DNA of 64,000 nt from Mycobacterium sp. ELW1 (GTDB lineage: Bacteria > Actinomycetota > Actinomycetes > Mycobacteriales > Mycobacteriaceae): NCBI RefSeq assembly GCF_008329905.1, contig NZ_CP032155.1, positions 2,790,001-2,854,000 of the forward strand. Reading direction: 5' to 3'. The translations under genes and the position numbers were made by a program. Below the pieces are notes generated by a model. That model was not told where the DNA came from. It made no database searches and worked only from the letters and a program-made list of their open reading frames with translations. Positions 53,233 to 62,739 of this stretch are shown piece after piece. The stretch's first letter is position 1; each line of letters starts with the position of its first letter.

Positions 53233-54606
53233 ATGGGCGAACTGGAGACTGCCGAAGAACTCGCGGAGCCGATGACCATCGGTGTCGATGCGTACATCTC
53301 ACCGGAGTACGCCCGTGCCGAACGCGACAAGCTGTGGCGCAAGGTGTGGCAGCAGGTTGGCCGGGTGGAGGAACTGCCCGAGGTGGGCAGCTATCTGACA
53401 TACGACATCCTCGACGACTCGATCATCGTGGTTCGGACCGGTCCCGACGAGTTTGCGGCGCATCACAACGTCTGTATGCACCGCGGCCGTCGGCTGGTGG
53501 ACACCCCGGCGGGGGCCAAACATGCTGTCGGACGGGCCCGTAAGTCGTTCGTGTGCGGATTCCACGGCTGGACATACGGTCTGGACGGCACCTGTACCCA
53601 TATCCGTGAAGAAGCCGACTGGAAGGGTGCGTTGAAACCGGGCAACACCCGGTTGCGGCCGGTGAACGTCGACACCTGGGGCGGCTGGCTGTGGGTCAAC
53701 ATGGACCCCGACTGCGAGCCACTGGCCGACTACCTGTTCCCGGCCGCGAAGATCCTCGACCCGTTCGGGTTGGAGAACATGCGGTGCAAATGGCGCAAAT
53801 GGGTGCACTTCGACTGCAATTGGAAGGTCGCACTGGAGGCGTTCAACGAGACCTACCACGTCTTCACCACCCACCCCGAGTTCAACAAGTTCGGTGAATT
53901 CAAGGGCTGGGCCAAGGCGCAGGGCAGGCACAGCAACATCGGCTACGACGCTCCGGAGGACATGGCCGAGACGAAGTCCAAGATCAGGCTCGGGACCGGC
54001 GACCCGCGGATCTCCACCGCGGAAATGCAGGTGTACACCATGGAGGAAACCAACGCCACCACCACGCAGACGCTGGTGGCCGCCGCGCTGCGGCTCGTCG
54101 ACGAACTGCCCGAGGGCACACCGGCGGACAAGGTGCTCGAGCACTGGCTGGCCGCCGCGCGGCGCGACGACGAGGCGCGCGGGGTCGTCTGGCCGACGAT
54201 CCCGGCCGACATCCTCGGGCAGAGCGGCACCGCGTGGCAGCTGTTCCCGAACTTCCAGATCGGGCAAGGCCTCACCAGTGCACTGTGCTACGGCGCGCGC
54301 CCCGACCCGGGCTACGACCCGGACAAGTGCATTTTCGAGGTGTCGGTGTTCGAGCTCTACCCGAAAGGCGCCGAGCCCCAGACAGAATGGGAGTACACCC
54401 CGGTCGGCGATCCGCGCTGGCGCAGTGTGCTGCCCCAGGACTTCTCCAACATGGCCGGCGTCCAGCAGGGGATGAAGTCGCTGGGTTTCCCCGGGACACA
54501 ACCCAACCCGTACCGCGAGCGCAGCACGGTCAACCTGCACCACCAATTGTCGAAATACATGGGTATCGGGGAACCGAGACCGCTCGCAGAGGAGAACGGC
54601 CGATGA
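53233..54606 (+). CDS. Rieske ring-hydroxylating oxygenase, large subunit type
   Basis: 457 aa. Rieske ligands Cys81/His83 (CMHRG) and Cys108/His111 (CGFHGWTY). The catalytic domain has FNETYHVFTTHPEFN with candidate iron-binding His residues. AAGGA lies 7 bp before the ATG. It belongs to the aromatic-ring-hydroxylating dioxygenase alpha-subunit family, yet no small subunit or reductase gene is in view, so electron transfer proteins must be encoded elsewhere or beyond the window. Confidence 0.92.
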   Translation: MGELETAEELAEPMTIGVDAYISPEYARAERDKLWRKVWQQVGRVEELPEVGSYLTYDILDDSIIVVRTGPDEFAAHHNVCMHRGRRLVDTPAGAKHAVGRARKSFVCGFHGWTYGLDGTCTHIREEADWKGALKPGNTRLRPVNVDTWGGWLWVNMDPDCEPLADYLFPAAKILDPFGLENMRCKWRKWVHFDCNWKVALEAFNETYHVFTTHPEFNKFGEFKGWAKAQGRHSNIGYDAPEDMAETKSKIRLGTGDPRISTAEMQVYTMEETNATTTQTLVAAALRLVDELPEGTPADKVLEHWLAAARRDDEARGVVWPTIPADILGQSGTAWQLFPNFQIGQGLTSALCYGARPDPGYDPDKCIFEVSVFELYPKGAEPQTEWEYTPVGDPRWRSVLPQDFSNMAGVQQGMKSLGFPGTQPNPYRERSTVNLHHQLSKYMGIGEPRPLAEENGR

Positions 54607-56453
54607 CCGCCGAGTGCGGACCCACCCCGACGCCCGACGACATCGACATCGATGCGCTTCGGGAGAAGTACCGCGTGGAGCGGGAAAAGCGGCTACGTCC
54701 GGAAGGCTCCGCGCAATACCTTGAGCTCGACGGTGAGTTCGCCGAGTTCTACGAAGTCGATCCGTATACGCCGGTGGTGCAACGCGATCCGATCGTCGAA
54801 GACGTCGACGTGGTGGTGCTCGGCGGCGGTTTCGCCGGGTTGCTGGCCGGGGCCTACCTGAAGAAGGCCGGTGTGGAGGGCATCCGGGTCATCGAGATGG
54901 CCGGTGACTTCGGCGGGGTCTGGTACTGGAACCGGTTCCCGGGGATCCAGTGCGACAACGATGCCTACTGCTACATCCCGATGCTCGAAGAGCTGGGCTT
55001 CATGCCGTCGAAGAAGTTCGCCGACGGCGCCGAGATCTTCCAGCATTGCCGCAACATCGGCAAGCACTTCGGCTTGTACGACGGAGCGCTGTTCTCCACC
55101 CAGGTGCGTGAATTGCGTTGGGAGGACGACACGCAACGCTGGCGGATCAGCACCGACCGCGGCGACGACCTCAGGGCCAGGTTCGTCGTCATGGCCCAAG
55201 GCTCCTACAACCGGCCGAAGCTGCCCGGCATCCCGGGCATCAAAGACTTTCAGGCGGCCGGCGGTCACGTGTTCCACTCCGCGCGCTGGGACTACGACTA
55301 CACCGGCGGTGACGCCGACGGCGGGCTGCACAAGCTGGCCGACAAGCGCGTCGCTCTGGTCGGCACCGGCGCGACCGGCATCCAGCTGGTTCCGCATCTG
55401 GGCCGCGATGCCCAGCAGCTCTTCGTCTTCCAGCGCACCCCGTCCTCGGTGGACGCGCGAACCAACCCGCCGACCGATCCGGCCTGGGCCGCGACGCTGC
55501 AGCCCGGCTGGCAGGAAGAACGCAAGCGCAACTTCCACAACTGGTCGCCGTTCGTCGGGGTGGTGTTCGGCGAACCGGACCTGGTGTGCGATTTCTGGAC
55601 CGAGCTCGGGCGGAACCTGACCGCCCGGATCGCCGCCAGTGAGGATCCCGCATCGGTGTCGATCGAGCAGATCATGGCGTTCCGCGAGGAAGAGGACTTC
55701 AAGATCATGGAGCGGCTGCGCCGCCTCGTGGCCGAGATCGTCGAGGATCCGGCCACCGCCGAGGCGCTGAAGCCGTACTACCGCTTCATGTGCAAGCGTC
55801 CGACCTCCAGTGAGCACTACCTGGCTACCTTCAACCGTCCCAACGTCACCCTCGTCGACGTGTCGGCGTCCAAGGGCGTCGAACGGCTGACCGAGAAGGG
55901 GATCGTCGCGGACGGAGTCGAATACGAGGTCGACTGCGTGATCTTCGCCAGCGGTTTCGAGATCTCCACCGAGATCAGCCGGCGGTTCGCGATCGACGCC
56001 ATCGTCGGGCGGGACGGGGTGTCGCTGTTCGACCACTGGCACGACGCCTACGCGACCTTGCACGGCATGACCAGTCGCGGCTTCCCGAATCAATTCTTCA
56101 TGGGATTCATCCAGGGCGGAGTCTCGGCCAACACCACCGCCATGTTCGAGCAGCAGGCCAAGCACATCGCGTACATCATCGCCGAGGCCCAGCGCCGCGG
56201 CGCGACCACCGTCGAGCCCAGCCAGGAGGGACAGGACGCCTGGGTCAGCACCGTGCGTGAGCTGTCCATCGACAACTCGGCGTTCGAATTGTCCTGCACG
56301 CCGGGCTATTACAACAACGAGGGCCGTGGCGGTTCGGAGAACAACGGATCGTTTCTCGGCGACTTCTACTCGCCCGGCTTCTATGCCTTCGATGAACTCC
56401 TCGCCGACTGGCGTGCCGCGGGTGACCTCGACGGCCTGGTGCTCGGAAATTAG
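54603..56453 (+). CDS. Flavin-containing Baeyer-Villiger-type monooxygenase
   Basis: 616 aa. An N-terminal extension of about 70 residues precedes the FAD Rossmann motif GGGFAG (74-79). VFHSARWD near residue 222 occupies the place of the type I Baeyer-Villiger fingerprint, and GTGATGIQLVP near 254-264 is the NADPH Rossmann motif. These enzymes insert an oxygen next to a ketone to give an ester or lactone. The long N-terminus is like phenylacetone/4-hydroxyacetophenone-type enzymes. The ATG overlaps the oxygenase stop by 4 bp. Confidence 0.92.
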   Translation: MTAECGPTPTPDDIDIDALREKYRVEREKRLRPEGSAQYLELDGEFAEFYEVDPYTPVVQRDPIVEDVDVVVLGGGFAGLLAGAYLKKAGVEGIRVIEMAGDFGGVWYWNRFPGIQCDNDAYCYIPMLEELGFMPSKKFADGAEIFQHCRNIGKHFGLYDGALFSTQVRELRWEDDTQRWRISTDRGDDLRARFVVMAQGSYNRPKLPGIPGIKDFQAAGGHVFHSARWDYDYTGGDADGGLHKLADKRVALVGTGATGIQLVPHLGRDAQQLFVFQRTPSSVDARTNPPTDPAWAATLQPGWQEERKRNFHNWSPFVGVVFGEPDLVCDFWTELGRNLTARIAASEDPASVSIEQIMAFREEEDFKIMERLRRLVAEIVEDPATAEALKPYYRFMCKRPTSSEHYLATFNRPNVTLVDVSASKGVERLTEKGIVADGVEYEVDCVIFASGFEISTEISRRFAIDAIVGRDGVSLFDHWHDAYATLHGMTSRGFPNQFFMGFIQGGVSANTTAMFEQQAKHIAYIIAEAQRRGATTVEPSQEGQDAWVSTVRELSIDNSAFELSCTPGYYNNEGRGGSENNGSFLGDFYSPGFYAFDELLADWRAAGDLDGLVLGN

Positions 56454-57368
56454 ATGACACACGCACGATTCGACGACCGGGTCGCGGTCATCACCGGCGC
56501 AGGCCGGGGGCTGGGCCGCGAGTACGCGCTGCTGCTCGCCGGACTGGGTGCGAAAGTGGTGGTCAACGACATCGGCGGAGAGTTGACGGGGGAAGGCGCC
56601 GACGGCGGTCCCGCCCAGCGGGTCGTCGAGGAGATCACCGCGTCCGGTGGAGAGGCGATCGCGTCGACCGACTCGGTGGTCACCGCCGCCGGTGGTGAGG
56701 CGATCGTCACGGCGGCCACCGAGGCGTTCGGCCGGGTGGACGTGCTGATCCACAACGCCGGAAACGTCCGGCATGCAGCGCTGTCGGAGATGACGGTCGA
56801 CGACTTCGACGCGGTGCTCGACGTTCACCTGCGTGGCGCCTTCCACGTGGTGCGGGCCGCGTTCCCGCTGATGTGTGCGGCCGGCTACGGCCGGATCGTC
56901 CTCACGTCGTCGATCGGTGGTCTCTACGGCAACCACGAAGTGGCCAACTACGCCGCCGCCAAGGCCGGGGTCATCGGGTTGTCCAACGTCGTGGCGCTCG
57001 AGGGTGCCGCCCACGGGGTGCGCTGCAATGTCATCGTCCCGGCCGCGGTAACGAGAATGGCCGAGGGGCTGGACACGTCGGTCTACCCGCCGATGGAGCC
57101 GCAGCTGGTCGCACCCGCCGTCGGCTGGCTGGCGCACGAATCCTGTTCGGTCACCGGCGAAATACTGACCGCCATCGCGGGCCGGGTGGCCCGGGTGGCC
57201 ATCGTCGAGAGCGTGGGGGTGTACCAACCGGCGTGGACCGTCGACGACGTGGGCGCCCGCATCGAGGAGATCCGCGACCTGACCGTGCCGCTCCAGTTCC
57301 CGGTGGTCCCCGACGGACACAACGCGCACATCGGTCACAGCTTCGCCATGGCCAGGGGCACGACATGA
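56454..57368 (+). CDS. Short-chain dehydrogenase, MFE-2/17-beta-HSD4-like
   Basis: 304 aa. TGAGRGLGREYALLLAGLGAKVVVNDIGG and the long acidic insertion ELTGEGADGGPA are typical of the dehydrogenase half of peroxisomal multifunctional enzyme 2 and its bacterial relatives, which oxidise 3-hydroxyacyl-CoA. Ser in LTSSIGGLYG and YAAAK give the active site. The ATG directly follows the previous stop codon. It fits a later beta-oxidation step. Confidence 0.92.
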   Translation: MTHARFDDRVAVITGAGRGLGREYALLLAGLGAKVVVNDIGGELTGEGADGGPAQRVVEEITASGGEAIASTDSVVTAAGGEAIVTAATEAFGRVDVLIHNAGNVRHAALSEMTVDDFDAVLDVHLRGAFHVVRAAFPLMCAAGYGRIVLTSSIGGLYGNHEVANYAAAKAGVIGLSNVVALEGAAHGVRCNVIVPAAVTRMAEGLDTSVYPPMEPQLVAPAVGWLAHESCSVTGEILTAIAGRVARVAIVESVGVYQPAWTVDDVGARIEEIRDLTVPLQFPVVPDGHNAHIGHSFAMARGTT

Positions 57369-58522
57369 CCAGCACCGGTCCGCTGGCCGGGATCCGGGTG
57401 GTCGACCTCACCGCGATGGTGATGGGGCCCTACTGCACCCAGATCCTCGCCGACATGGGCGCCGACGTCATCAAGATCGAGCCACCGGCGGGCGATGACA
57501 CCCGCTACGTCTCGGTCGGCCCCGCGCCGGGTCTGTCCGGGGTATTCGTCAACGTCAACCGCGGCAAACGCAGTGTGGTACTTGATCTTCGGTCCGAGCA
57601 AGGCCGGGCGGCCCTGCGCGCCTTGATCGCCGGCGCCGACGTCTTCATCCACTCGATGCGGGCGAAGGCGATCGCCAAACTGGGCTTCGCCTACGACGAC
57701 GTCGCTGCCATCAACCCGTCGATCGTCTACACCAACTGTTACGGGTACGGCCACCGTGGGCCAGATCGCGACCGGCCCGCCTACGACGACACCATTCAGG
57801 CCGAGTGCGGACTACCGGCCGTACAGGCCGAACTGACCGGCGAAGCCAACTACGTCGCGACCATCGTCGCCGACAAGGTCGCCGGGCTGACCGCGGTGTA
57901 CGCGACGACGATGGCGCTGTTCCACCGCGAACGCACCGGTGAAGGTCAAGAGGTCGAAGTCGCGATGTTCGAGACGATGGCCTCGTTCATGCTCGTCGAA
58001 CACGCCAACGGGGCGATGTTCGATCCGCCACTCGGGCCGGCGATGTACCACCGGACCGTCGCGCCCAACCGAAAGCCGTACCGCACCAAGGACGGCTACA
58101 TCTCAGCGCTGATCTACAACGACCGGCACTGGGCCAGCTTCATCAACGCGGTGCAGCCCGCGTGGAACACCGAGCGCTACACCACCCTGGCGGCGCGCGC
58201 CGCCGAGATCGACACGGTGTACTCGCTGGTGGCGCAGACCATGACCGAACGCACCACTGCGGAGTGGCTGGCATTGTTCCTGGCGTTGGAAATCCCGGCC
58301 GCACCGCTGAACACCCCGCAGGCACTGTTCGACAACGAGCAGCTCAATGCGGTCGGCTTCTTCGAGACGGTGGACACCCCGCAGGGCCCGGTCCGGATGC
58401 CTGGTGTGCCGACCTGGTTCTCCCGCACCCCGGGCCGCATCGGTGGGCCCACTCGTGAGCTGGGCGCCGACACCGCGGATGTGCTGGCTGAGCTGGGTCT
58501 GGCGGAGGTGGAGAACGCATGA
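57365..58522 (+). CDS. CaiB/BaiF-family CoA-transferase
   Basis: 385 aa class III CoA-transferase. GPLAGIRVVDLTAMVMGPYC, ADVIKIEPPAGDDTR, VNRGKRSVVLDLR and the likely catalytic Asp in RPAYDDTIQAECG. It could transfer CoA onto the acid product of ring opening. The ATG overlaps the SDR stop by 4 bp (ATGA). Confidence 0.93.
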   Translation: MTSTGPLAGIRVVDLTAMVMGPYCTQILADMGADVIKIEPPAGDDTRYVSVGPAPGLSGVFVNVNRGKRSVVLDLRSEQGRAALRALIAGADVFIHSMRAKAIAKLGFAYDDVAAINPSIVYTNCYGYGHRGPDRDRPAYDDTIQAECGLPAVQAELTGEANYVATIVADKVAGLTAVYATTMALFHRERTGEGQEVEVAMFETMASFMLVEHANGAMFDPPLGPAMYHRTVAPNRKPYRTKDGYISALIYNDRHWASFINAVQPAWNTERYTTLAARAAEIDTVYSLVAQTMTERTTAEWLALFLALEIPAAPLNTPQALFDNEQLNAVGFFETVDTPQGPVRMPGVPTWFSRTPGRIGGPTRELGADTADVLAELGLAEVENA

Positions 58523-59676
58523 GTTTGGACTTCGACATGGGTGCGCCCGCGGCGGCGCTGCGCTCACAGCTGCGCGAACTGGTGAAAGAGCATGTCCCCG
58601 ACGGCTTTCTCGGGGCGTTCACCGACGACCCGGCGGATCTGGACGCCGCGCAGCGGTTCTGCCGGACGCTGGCCGCCCACGACCTGCTCTGTCTGGCGTG
58701 GCCGGCGGAGTTCGGCGGGCGGGGGGCCTCGGTGTGGGAGCAGACTGTGGTCCGCGAGGAGATGTGGGCCCATCACGAGCCGCGCGGCGCGCAATACATG
58801 GGGGTCAACTGGGTGGGCCCGACGCTGATGCGCTACGGCACCGAAGCCCAGCAGCGCCAACACCTTCCACCGATCGCACGCGGGGACGTCATCTGGTGTC
58901 AGGGCTTCTCGGAGCCGGAGGCCGGCTCAGATCTGGCATCGCTGCGCACGACCGCACGCCGTGACGGTGACGGCTGGCGGATCAGCGGACAGAAGATCTG
59001 GACGTCCTACGCGACCATGGCACAGTGGTGCTTCCTGCTGGTGCGGACCACCAAAGCCGACAAGAAACAACAGGGGCTGTCGATCTTCCTGGTGCCCATG
59101 GACGATCCGGCCATTCAAGTCCGGCCCATCCGCACGATGATGGGGCCGCATCACCTCAACGAGGTGTTCTTCGACGAATTGCGGGTCACCGAGGCCGATC
59201 TCCTCGGGCCGTTGGACGGCGGCTGGTCGATCGTGCAGGACGTGCTGTCGTTCGAACGGGTCGGGATCGCCCGCTACGCCCGCTGCGAACGACTCCTCAC
59301 GCTGGCGCCGCAGGCGTTGGGGGACCGGTGGGAGCAGCTGCCCGAGGAGCTGCGCGCACGCTGGGTGCGAATGTTGTTGCACTGCAGGAGGGCCCGGTTG
59401 ATGGCCTACCGGGTGGTGTCGCTGCAGAGCAGCGGCCGGATTCAGCCCGGAGATGCCGCGGCCTACCGGATCGCGGTGACGAAACTGGATCAGGACAGTG
59501 CTGAGGTGCTGATGGACATCATCGCCGAGGTGCCCCGTGACGACTCCGCGACGGCGTATTACCGTGCCGAGGTCGAAGACCATTGGCGCTACTCGCAGTC
59601 CGCGACCGTGGCCTCGGGCAGCATCGAGATGCAGCGCATTCTGATGTCGAGGGCGCTGCTGGCAGGTGCGCGATGA
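58519..59676 (+). CDS. Acyl-CoA dehydrogenase, large subunit of a likely pair
   Basis: 385 aa FAD enzyme. CQGFSEPEAGSDLASLRT and the FAD-binding QKIWTSYATMAQW are family signatures, and ASGSIEMQRILMSRALL ends the C-terminal domain. It overlaps its neighbours by 4 bp on both sides. In mycobacteria adjacent long and short FadE genes often encode alpha2-beta2 heterotetramers for steroid-derived acyl-CoAs; this gene and the next fit that pattern. Confidence 0.93.
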   Translation: MSLDFDMGAPAAALRSQLRELVKEHVPDGFLGAFTDDPADLDAAQRFCRTLAAHDLLCLAWPAEFGGRGASVWEQTVVREEMWAHHEPRGAQYMGVNWVGPTLMRYGTEAQQRQHLPPIARGDVIWCQGFSEPEAGSDLASLRTTARRDGDGWRISGQKIWTSYATMAQWCFLLVRTTKADKKQQGLSIFLVPMDDPAIQVRPIRTMMGPHHLNEVFFDELRVTEADLLGPLDGGWSIVQDVLSFERVGIARYARCERLLTLAPQALGDRWEQLPEELRARWVRMLLHCRRARLMAYRVVSLQSSGRIQPGDAAAYRIAVTKLDQDSAEVLMDIIAEVPRDDSATAYYRAEVEDHWRYSQSATVASGSIEMQRILMSRALLAGAR

Positions 59677-60572
59677 ACATCGAACTATCCGACGACGCAG
59701 CCGAATACGGCCGTCAGGCACTGCGCGCCTTCGAGGCTGCCGGCGGGGATTCATTGGTCCAGCAGGCCGAGGCGAAGCCCGGTGAACGCGACGCGCTCGT
59801 TGTTCCGGTGCTGACCGAATTGGGCGCCTTCGACCTCGACGTGCGCACCGACCCGGAATCGGCCGAGGCCGCCGCCGCGCTGTGCCGCAGCGCCGGCTAC
59901 TGGGCGCTGCCGTATCCGCTGGCCGAACGTCTGGCTCACCCGACCGACCTGGATGCCGACGGATTGATCGTGGTGTCCGCCACCGCGCCCGCCGCCGCAG
60001 TCCACGGCCTCCGCCATCAATGGATTGCGGTCACCCTCGACGGCGTGCGCAGTTCGGCGACGCCAACTGCAGCGGTGGGCCCGGGCTTCATCTGCGCGCT
60101 GGAGCTGACGCCGATCGACACCAGCGGCGCCGATGACGTCGCGCTCGGCCTGGTGCTGCCGTGCTGGACCCTGCTCGGGATGCTGGATCGCGCCATCGAA
60201 CTGACCATCGCCCACATCACCCTGCGTAAGCAGTTCGGCCAGCCGCTGTCGGCCTTCCAGGGAGTGCAGTTCCAGCTGACCGACGCCGAAGTGGAGCGCA
60301 GCGGGCTCGAGGTGTTGGCCAAACACGCGCTGTGGAGCCAGGACACCGACGATGCGCTCGCGCTACGGCTGGCCGCCATCGAGGCTGCCGAGGTGGTGTT
60401 CCGGGTGTGCCACCAACTGCACGGCGCCGTCGGCTTCTGTGACGAGACCACCCTGTCGTGGTTGTCCCGGTACAGCCAACCGCTTCGCCGGCTTCCGTTC
60501 GGTCTGTCGGCGACCCGCGATCAGTTGGTCCGCCGTACGGGGCGGCGCGGCCTGACAGGGCTGTTCGCGTGA
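59673..60572 (+). CDS. Acyl-CoA dehydrogenase, small subunit of a likely pair
   Basis: 299 aa, shorter than a full FadE. The N-terminal domain is reduced, while LRKQFGQPLSAFQGVQFQLTD and HQLHGAVGFCDETTLSWLSRY of the C-terminal FAD-binding helices are kept. The substrate-domain motif SEPxAGSD is absent, as in the non-catalytic partners of heteromeric dehydrogenases. Coupled by ATGA to the previous gene. Confidence 0.9.
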   Translation: MNIELSDDAAEYGRQALRAFEAAGGDSLVQQAEAKPGERDALVVPVLTELGAFDLDVRTDPESAEAAAALCRSAGYWALPYPLAERLAHPTDLDADGLIVVSATAPAAAVHGLRHQWIAVTLDGVRSSATPTAAVGPGFICALELTPIDTSGADDVALGLVLPCWTLLGMLDRAIELTIAHITLRKQFGQPLSAFQGVQFQLTDAEVERSGLEVLAKHALWSQDTDDALALRLAAIEAAEVVFRVCHQLHGAVGFCDETTLSWLSRYSQPLRRLPFGLSATRDQLVRRTGRRGLTGLFA

Positions 60573-61741
60573 GCCTGGCGGATTTCCGTTCCGAGGTCCG
60601 TGCCTGGTGCGCCGACCATGTGCCGGCCGACTGGCGGTCTGCCCAAACCGGTGCCTCCGACGCCGAGTTCGTCGCCTTCCAGAAGGCCTGGTTCGCCGAA
60701 CTGCACGCCGCCGGCTTCGCCGTCCCGCACTGGCCGGCGCAGTGGGGCGGCGGCATGCCGGTCGATCAGCAGATCGTGCTGTACTCCGAACTCGCAGCCC
60801 ACGACGCCCCGCGGTTGGTCTTGGCGTTCGTCGGCATCCACCACGCCGCGTCCACCCTGCTGGTTGCCGGCACCGAGGAACAGCGCGCCCGCCACCTGCC
60901 CGCGATCCTGGACGGCGAGATCTGGGTGCAGGGATTCTCCGAACCCGAGGCCGGATCCGATCTGGCCGGCCTGCGTACCACCGCCAGACGGGTCGACGAC
61001 ACCTACGTGGTCAACGGTCAAAAGATCTGGGCCAGTGGGGGATTGCACGCCGACTGGTGCCTGCTGCTGGCCCGCACCGATCCGGAGGCGCCCAAACGCC
61101 GGGGGATCTCCTACTTCCTGCTGGACATGACCACACCGGGTATCGAGGTGCGGCCGATCCGCAACGCCGTCGGGGAGTCGCACTTCTGCGAGATATTCCT
61201 CGACGACGTGGTCATCCCGGCGGCCAACCTGATCGGCGCCGAGAACGAGGGCTGGCAGGTCGCCCAGGCGACATTGGGCGCCGAGCGCGGCATGACAATG
61301 CTGGAATTGACCGAGCGGCTGGGGAATGCGGGCTTCCGCTGGCTGGTGCAGGCCTGCTCGCCGGTCACGGATGCGCGGGTCGCCGATCGGCTGGCGCACT
61401 TCGAGATCGAGATCGCCGGGTTGCGCGGACTGTGCCGGGACCTGGTGTCACGCAGCCAGACAGAGGTCACCGGTGCCGCAGACGCCTCGGTGGTGAAGTT
61501 GTTCTACAGCGAGCTGTTGCAACGGATGACGGACTTCGGCGCCGAGATAGGCGGGCTGGCCGCCCACACCACACTCACCAAGCCCGCGTCCAGCGGATGG
61601 GAGTCCGGGGCGTGGATGCTGGACTTCATCGGTTCCTGGGAATGGACCATTCCGGGTGGCGCCAGCGAGATTCAGCGCACCATCATCGCCGAACGCGGGC
61701 TGGGGTTGCCGCGCGAACCGAGCCCGAGCGGGGCCTTGTGA
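60569..61741 (+). CDS. Acyl-CoA dehydrogenase, large subunit of a second likely pair
   Basis: 390 aa. GFSEPEAGSDLAGLRTTA, NGQKIWASGGLHADWCL and GASEIQRTIIAERGLGLPR are complete family signatures. The GTG start overlaps the previous stop. The protein is similar in style to mycobacterial FadE enzymes of cholesterol degradation. The next gene is the presumed small partner, 25 bp downstream. Confidence 0.93.
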   Translation: MSLADFRSEVRAWCADHVPADWRSAQTGASDAEFVAFQKAWFAELHAAGFAVPHWPAQWGGGMPVDQQIVLYSELAAHDAPRLVLAFVGIHHAASTLLVAGTEEQRARHLPAILDGEIWVQGFSEPEAGSDLAGLRTTARRVDDTYVVNGQKIWASGGLHADWCLLLARTDPEAPKRRGISYFLLDMTTPGIEVRPIRNAVGESHFCEIFLDDVVIPAANLIGAENEGWQVAQATLGAERGMTMLELTERLGNAGFRWLVQACSPVTDARVADRLAHFEIEIAGLRGLCRDLVSRSQTEVTGAADASVVKLFYSELLQRMTDFGAEIGGLAAHTTLTKPASSGWESGAWMLDFIGSWEWTIPGGASEIQRTIIAERGLGLPREPSPSGAL

Positions 61742-61766
61742 GGCCGCGAGAATCGGGCAGGGCCTG

Positions 61767-62720
61767 ATGACAAGCGAATTCGAGCAGTTCCACGCCGACC
61801 TCCGGTCGGTGGCCGGCGACCTCCTGGCCAAGGAGCGCACCGTCGAGTGGGCGGTGATCGCCGACGCGGGCTGGGCCGGACTGGAAGTGCCTGAGCACCT
61901 CGGCGGCTCCGGCGCGACGTTCGCCGAGGTGGCCGTCATCTGCGAGGAGATGGGCCGCGCAGCCAGCGCCACCAGCTTCCTGGGCAGCGCCGTGCTGGCG
62001 GCCGCAGTACTGAACAGCCTGGCGCCCAGCGCTACTCGCGACCGGCTGCTCGCCGGCATGGCCTCGGGAGCCATCAGGGTGGCCGTCGCGCTGGAGCCGC
62101 TCGACTTCGTGCCCGACGCCGAGGGCGCCGACACGATCCTGGTGCTCACCGACGACGGGGTCGCCGAGGTCGCTGCGACCATCACCGCCCACCCGGTACT
62201 CGACGAGACGCGCCGGCTGGCTCACGTCGCGATCGACCAGCATTCGGAGGTCATGACTTTCGACGGCGATCCCGCTGCTGCGGTGCGCCGGGTACACGAC
62301 CGGGCCGCCGTTGCCGTCGCCTGCGACAGCCTCGGCGTGGCCGAGGCCATGCTCGCGGCGACCGTCGCCTATGTGACGATGCGGCACCAGTTCGACCGGC
62401 CCATCGGCTCATTCCAGGCTGTCAAGCACGCCTGCGCCGACATGCATGTGGCGATCGCGGTCTCCCGTCAACTGGTGCGCGCGGCCGTACGCGCCGTCGC
62501 CGAGAACCAGCCCGATGCCGGGGTGGCCGTGGCAATGGCGAAGTCGTACTCCTGCAGCACCGCCGTCGACGTGGCAGGCAAGGCACTGCAGTTGCACGGC
62601 GGCATCGGCTACACGTGGGAAAGCGGCATCCACATCTACCTCAAGCGCGCCGCGCTGAATCGTTCGCTGTTCGGCTCGCCGGCAGCGCATCGTCACCAAC
62701 TCGCACAACGCTATCTGTAA
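61767..62720 (+). CDS. Acyl-CoA dehydrogenase, small subunit of a second likely pair
   Basis: 317 aa. Truncated middle region, with VTMRHQFDRPIGSFQAVKHACADM and LQLHGGIGYTWESGIHIYLKRA in the C-terminal domain. No SEPxAGSD motif. Pairs with the preceding long FadE. The start ATG at 61767 has GGGCAGG upstream. Confidence 0.9.
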   Translation: MTSEFEQFHADLRSVAGDLLAKERTVEWAVIADAGWAGLEVPEHLGGSGATFAEVAVICEEMGRAASATSFLGSAVLAAAVLNSLAPSATRDRLLAGMASGAIRVAVALEPLDFVPDAEGADTILVLTDDGVAEVAATITAHPVLDETRRLAHVAIDQHSEVMTFDGDPAAAVRRVHDRAAVAVACDSLGVAEAMLAATVAYVTMRHQFDRPIGSFQAVKHACADMHVAIAVSRQLVRAAVRAVAENQPDAGVAVAMAKSYSCSTAVDVAGKALQLHGGIGYTWESGIHIYLKRAALNRSLFGSPAAHRHQLAQRYL

Positions 62721-62739
62721 CGGAATCAAGGAGTTTCGC

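Noticed and set aside
54693..57338. 881-codon open frame on the minus strand
   Set aside because: Exact antisense of the Baeyer-Villiger and SDR genes, no domain; it reflects high G+C at third positions of the sense genes.
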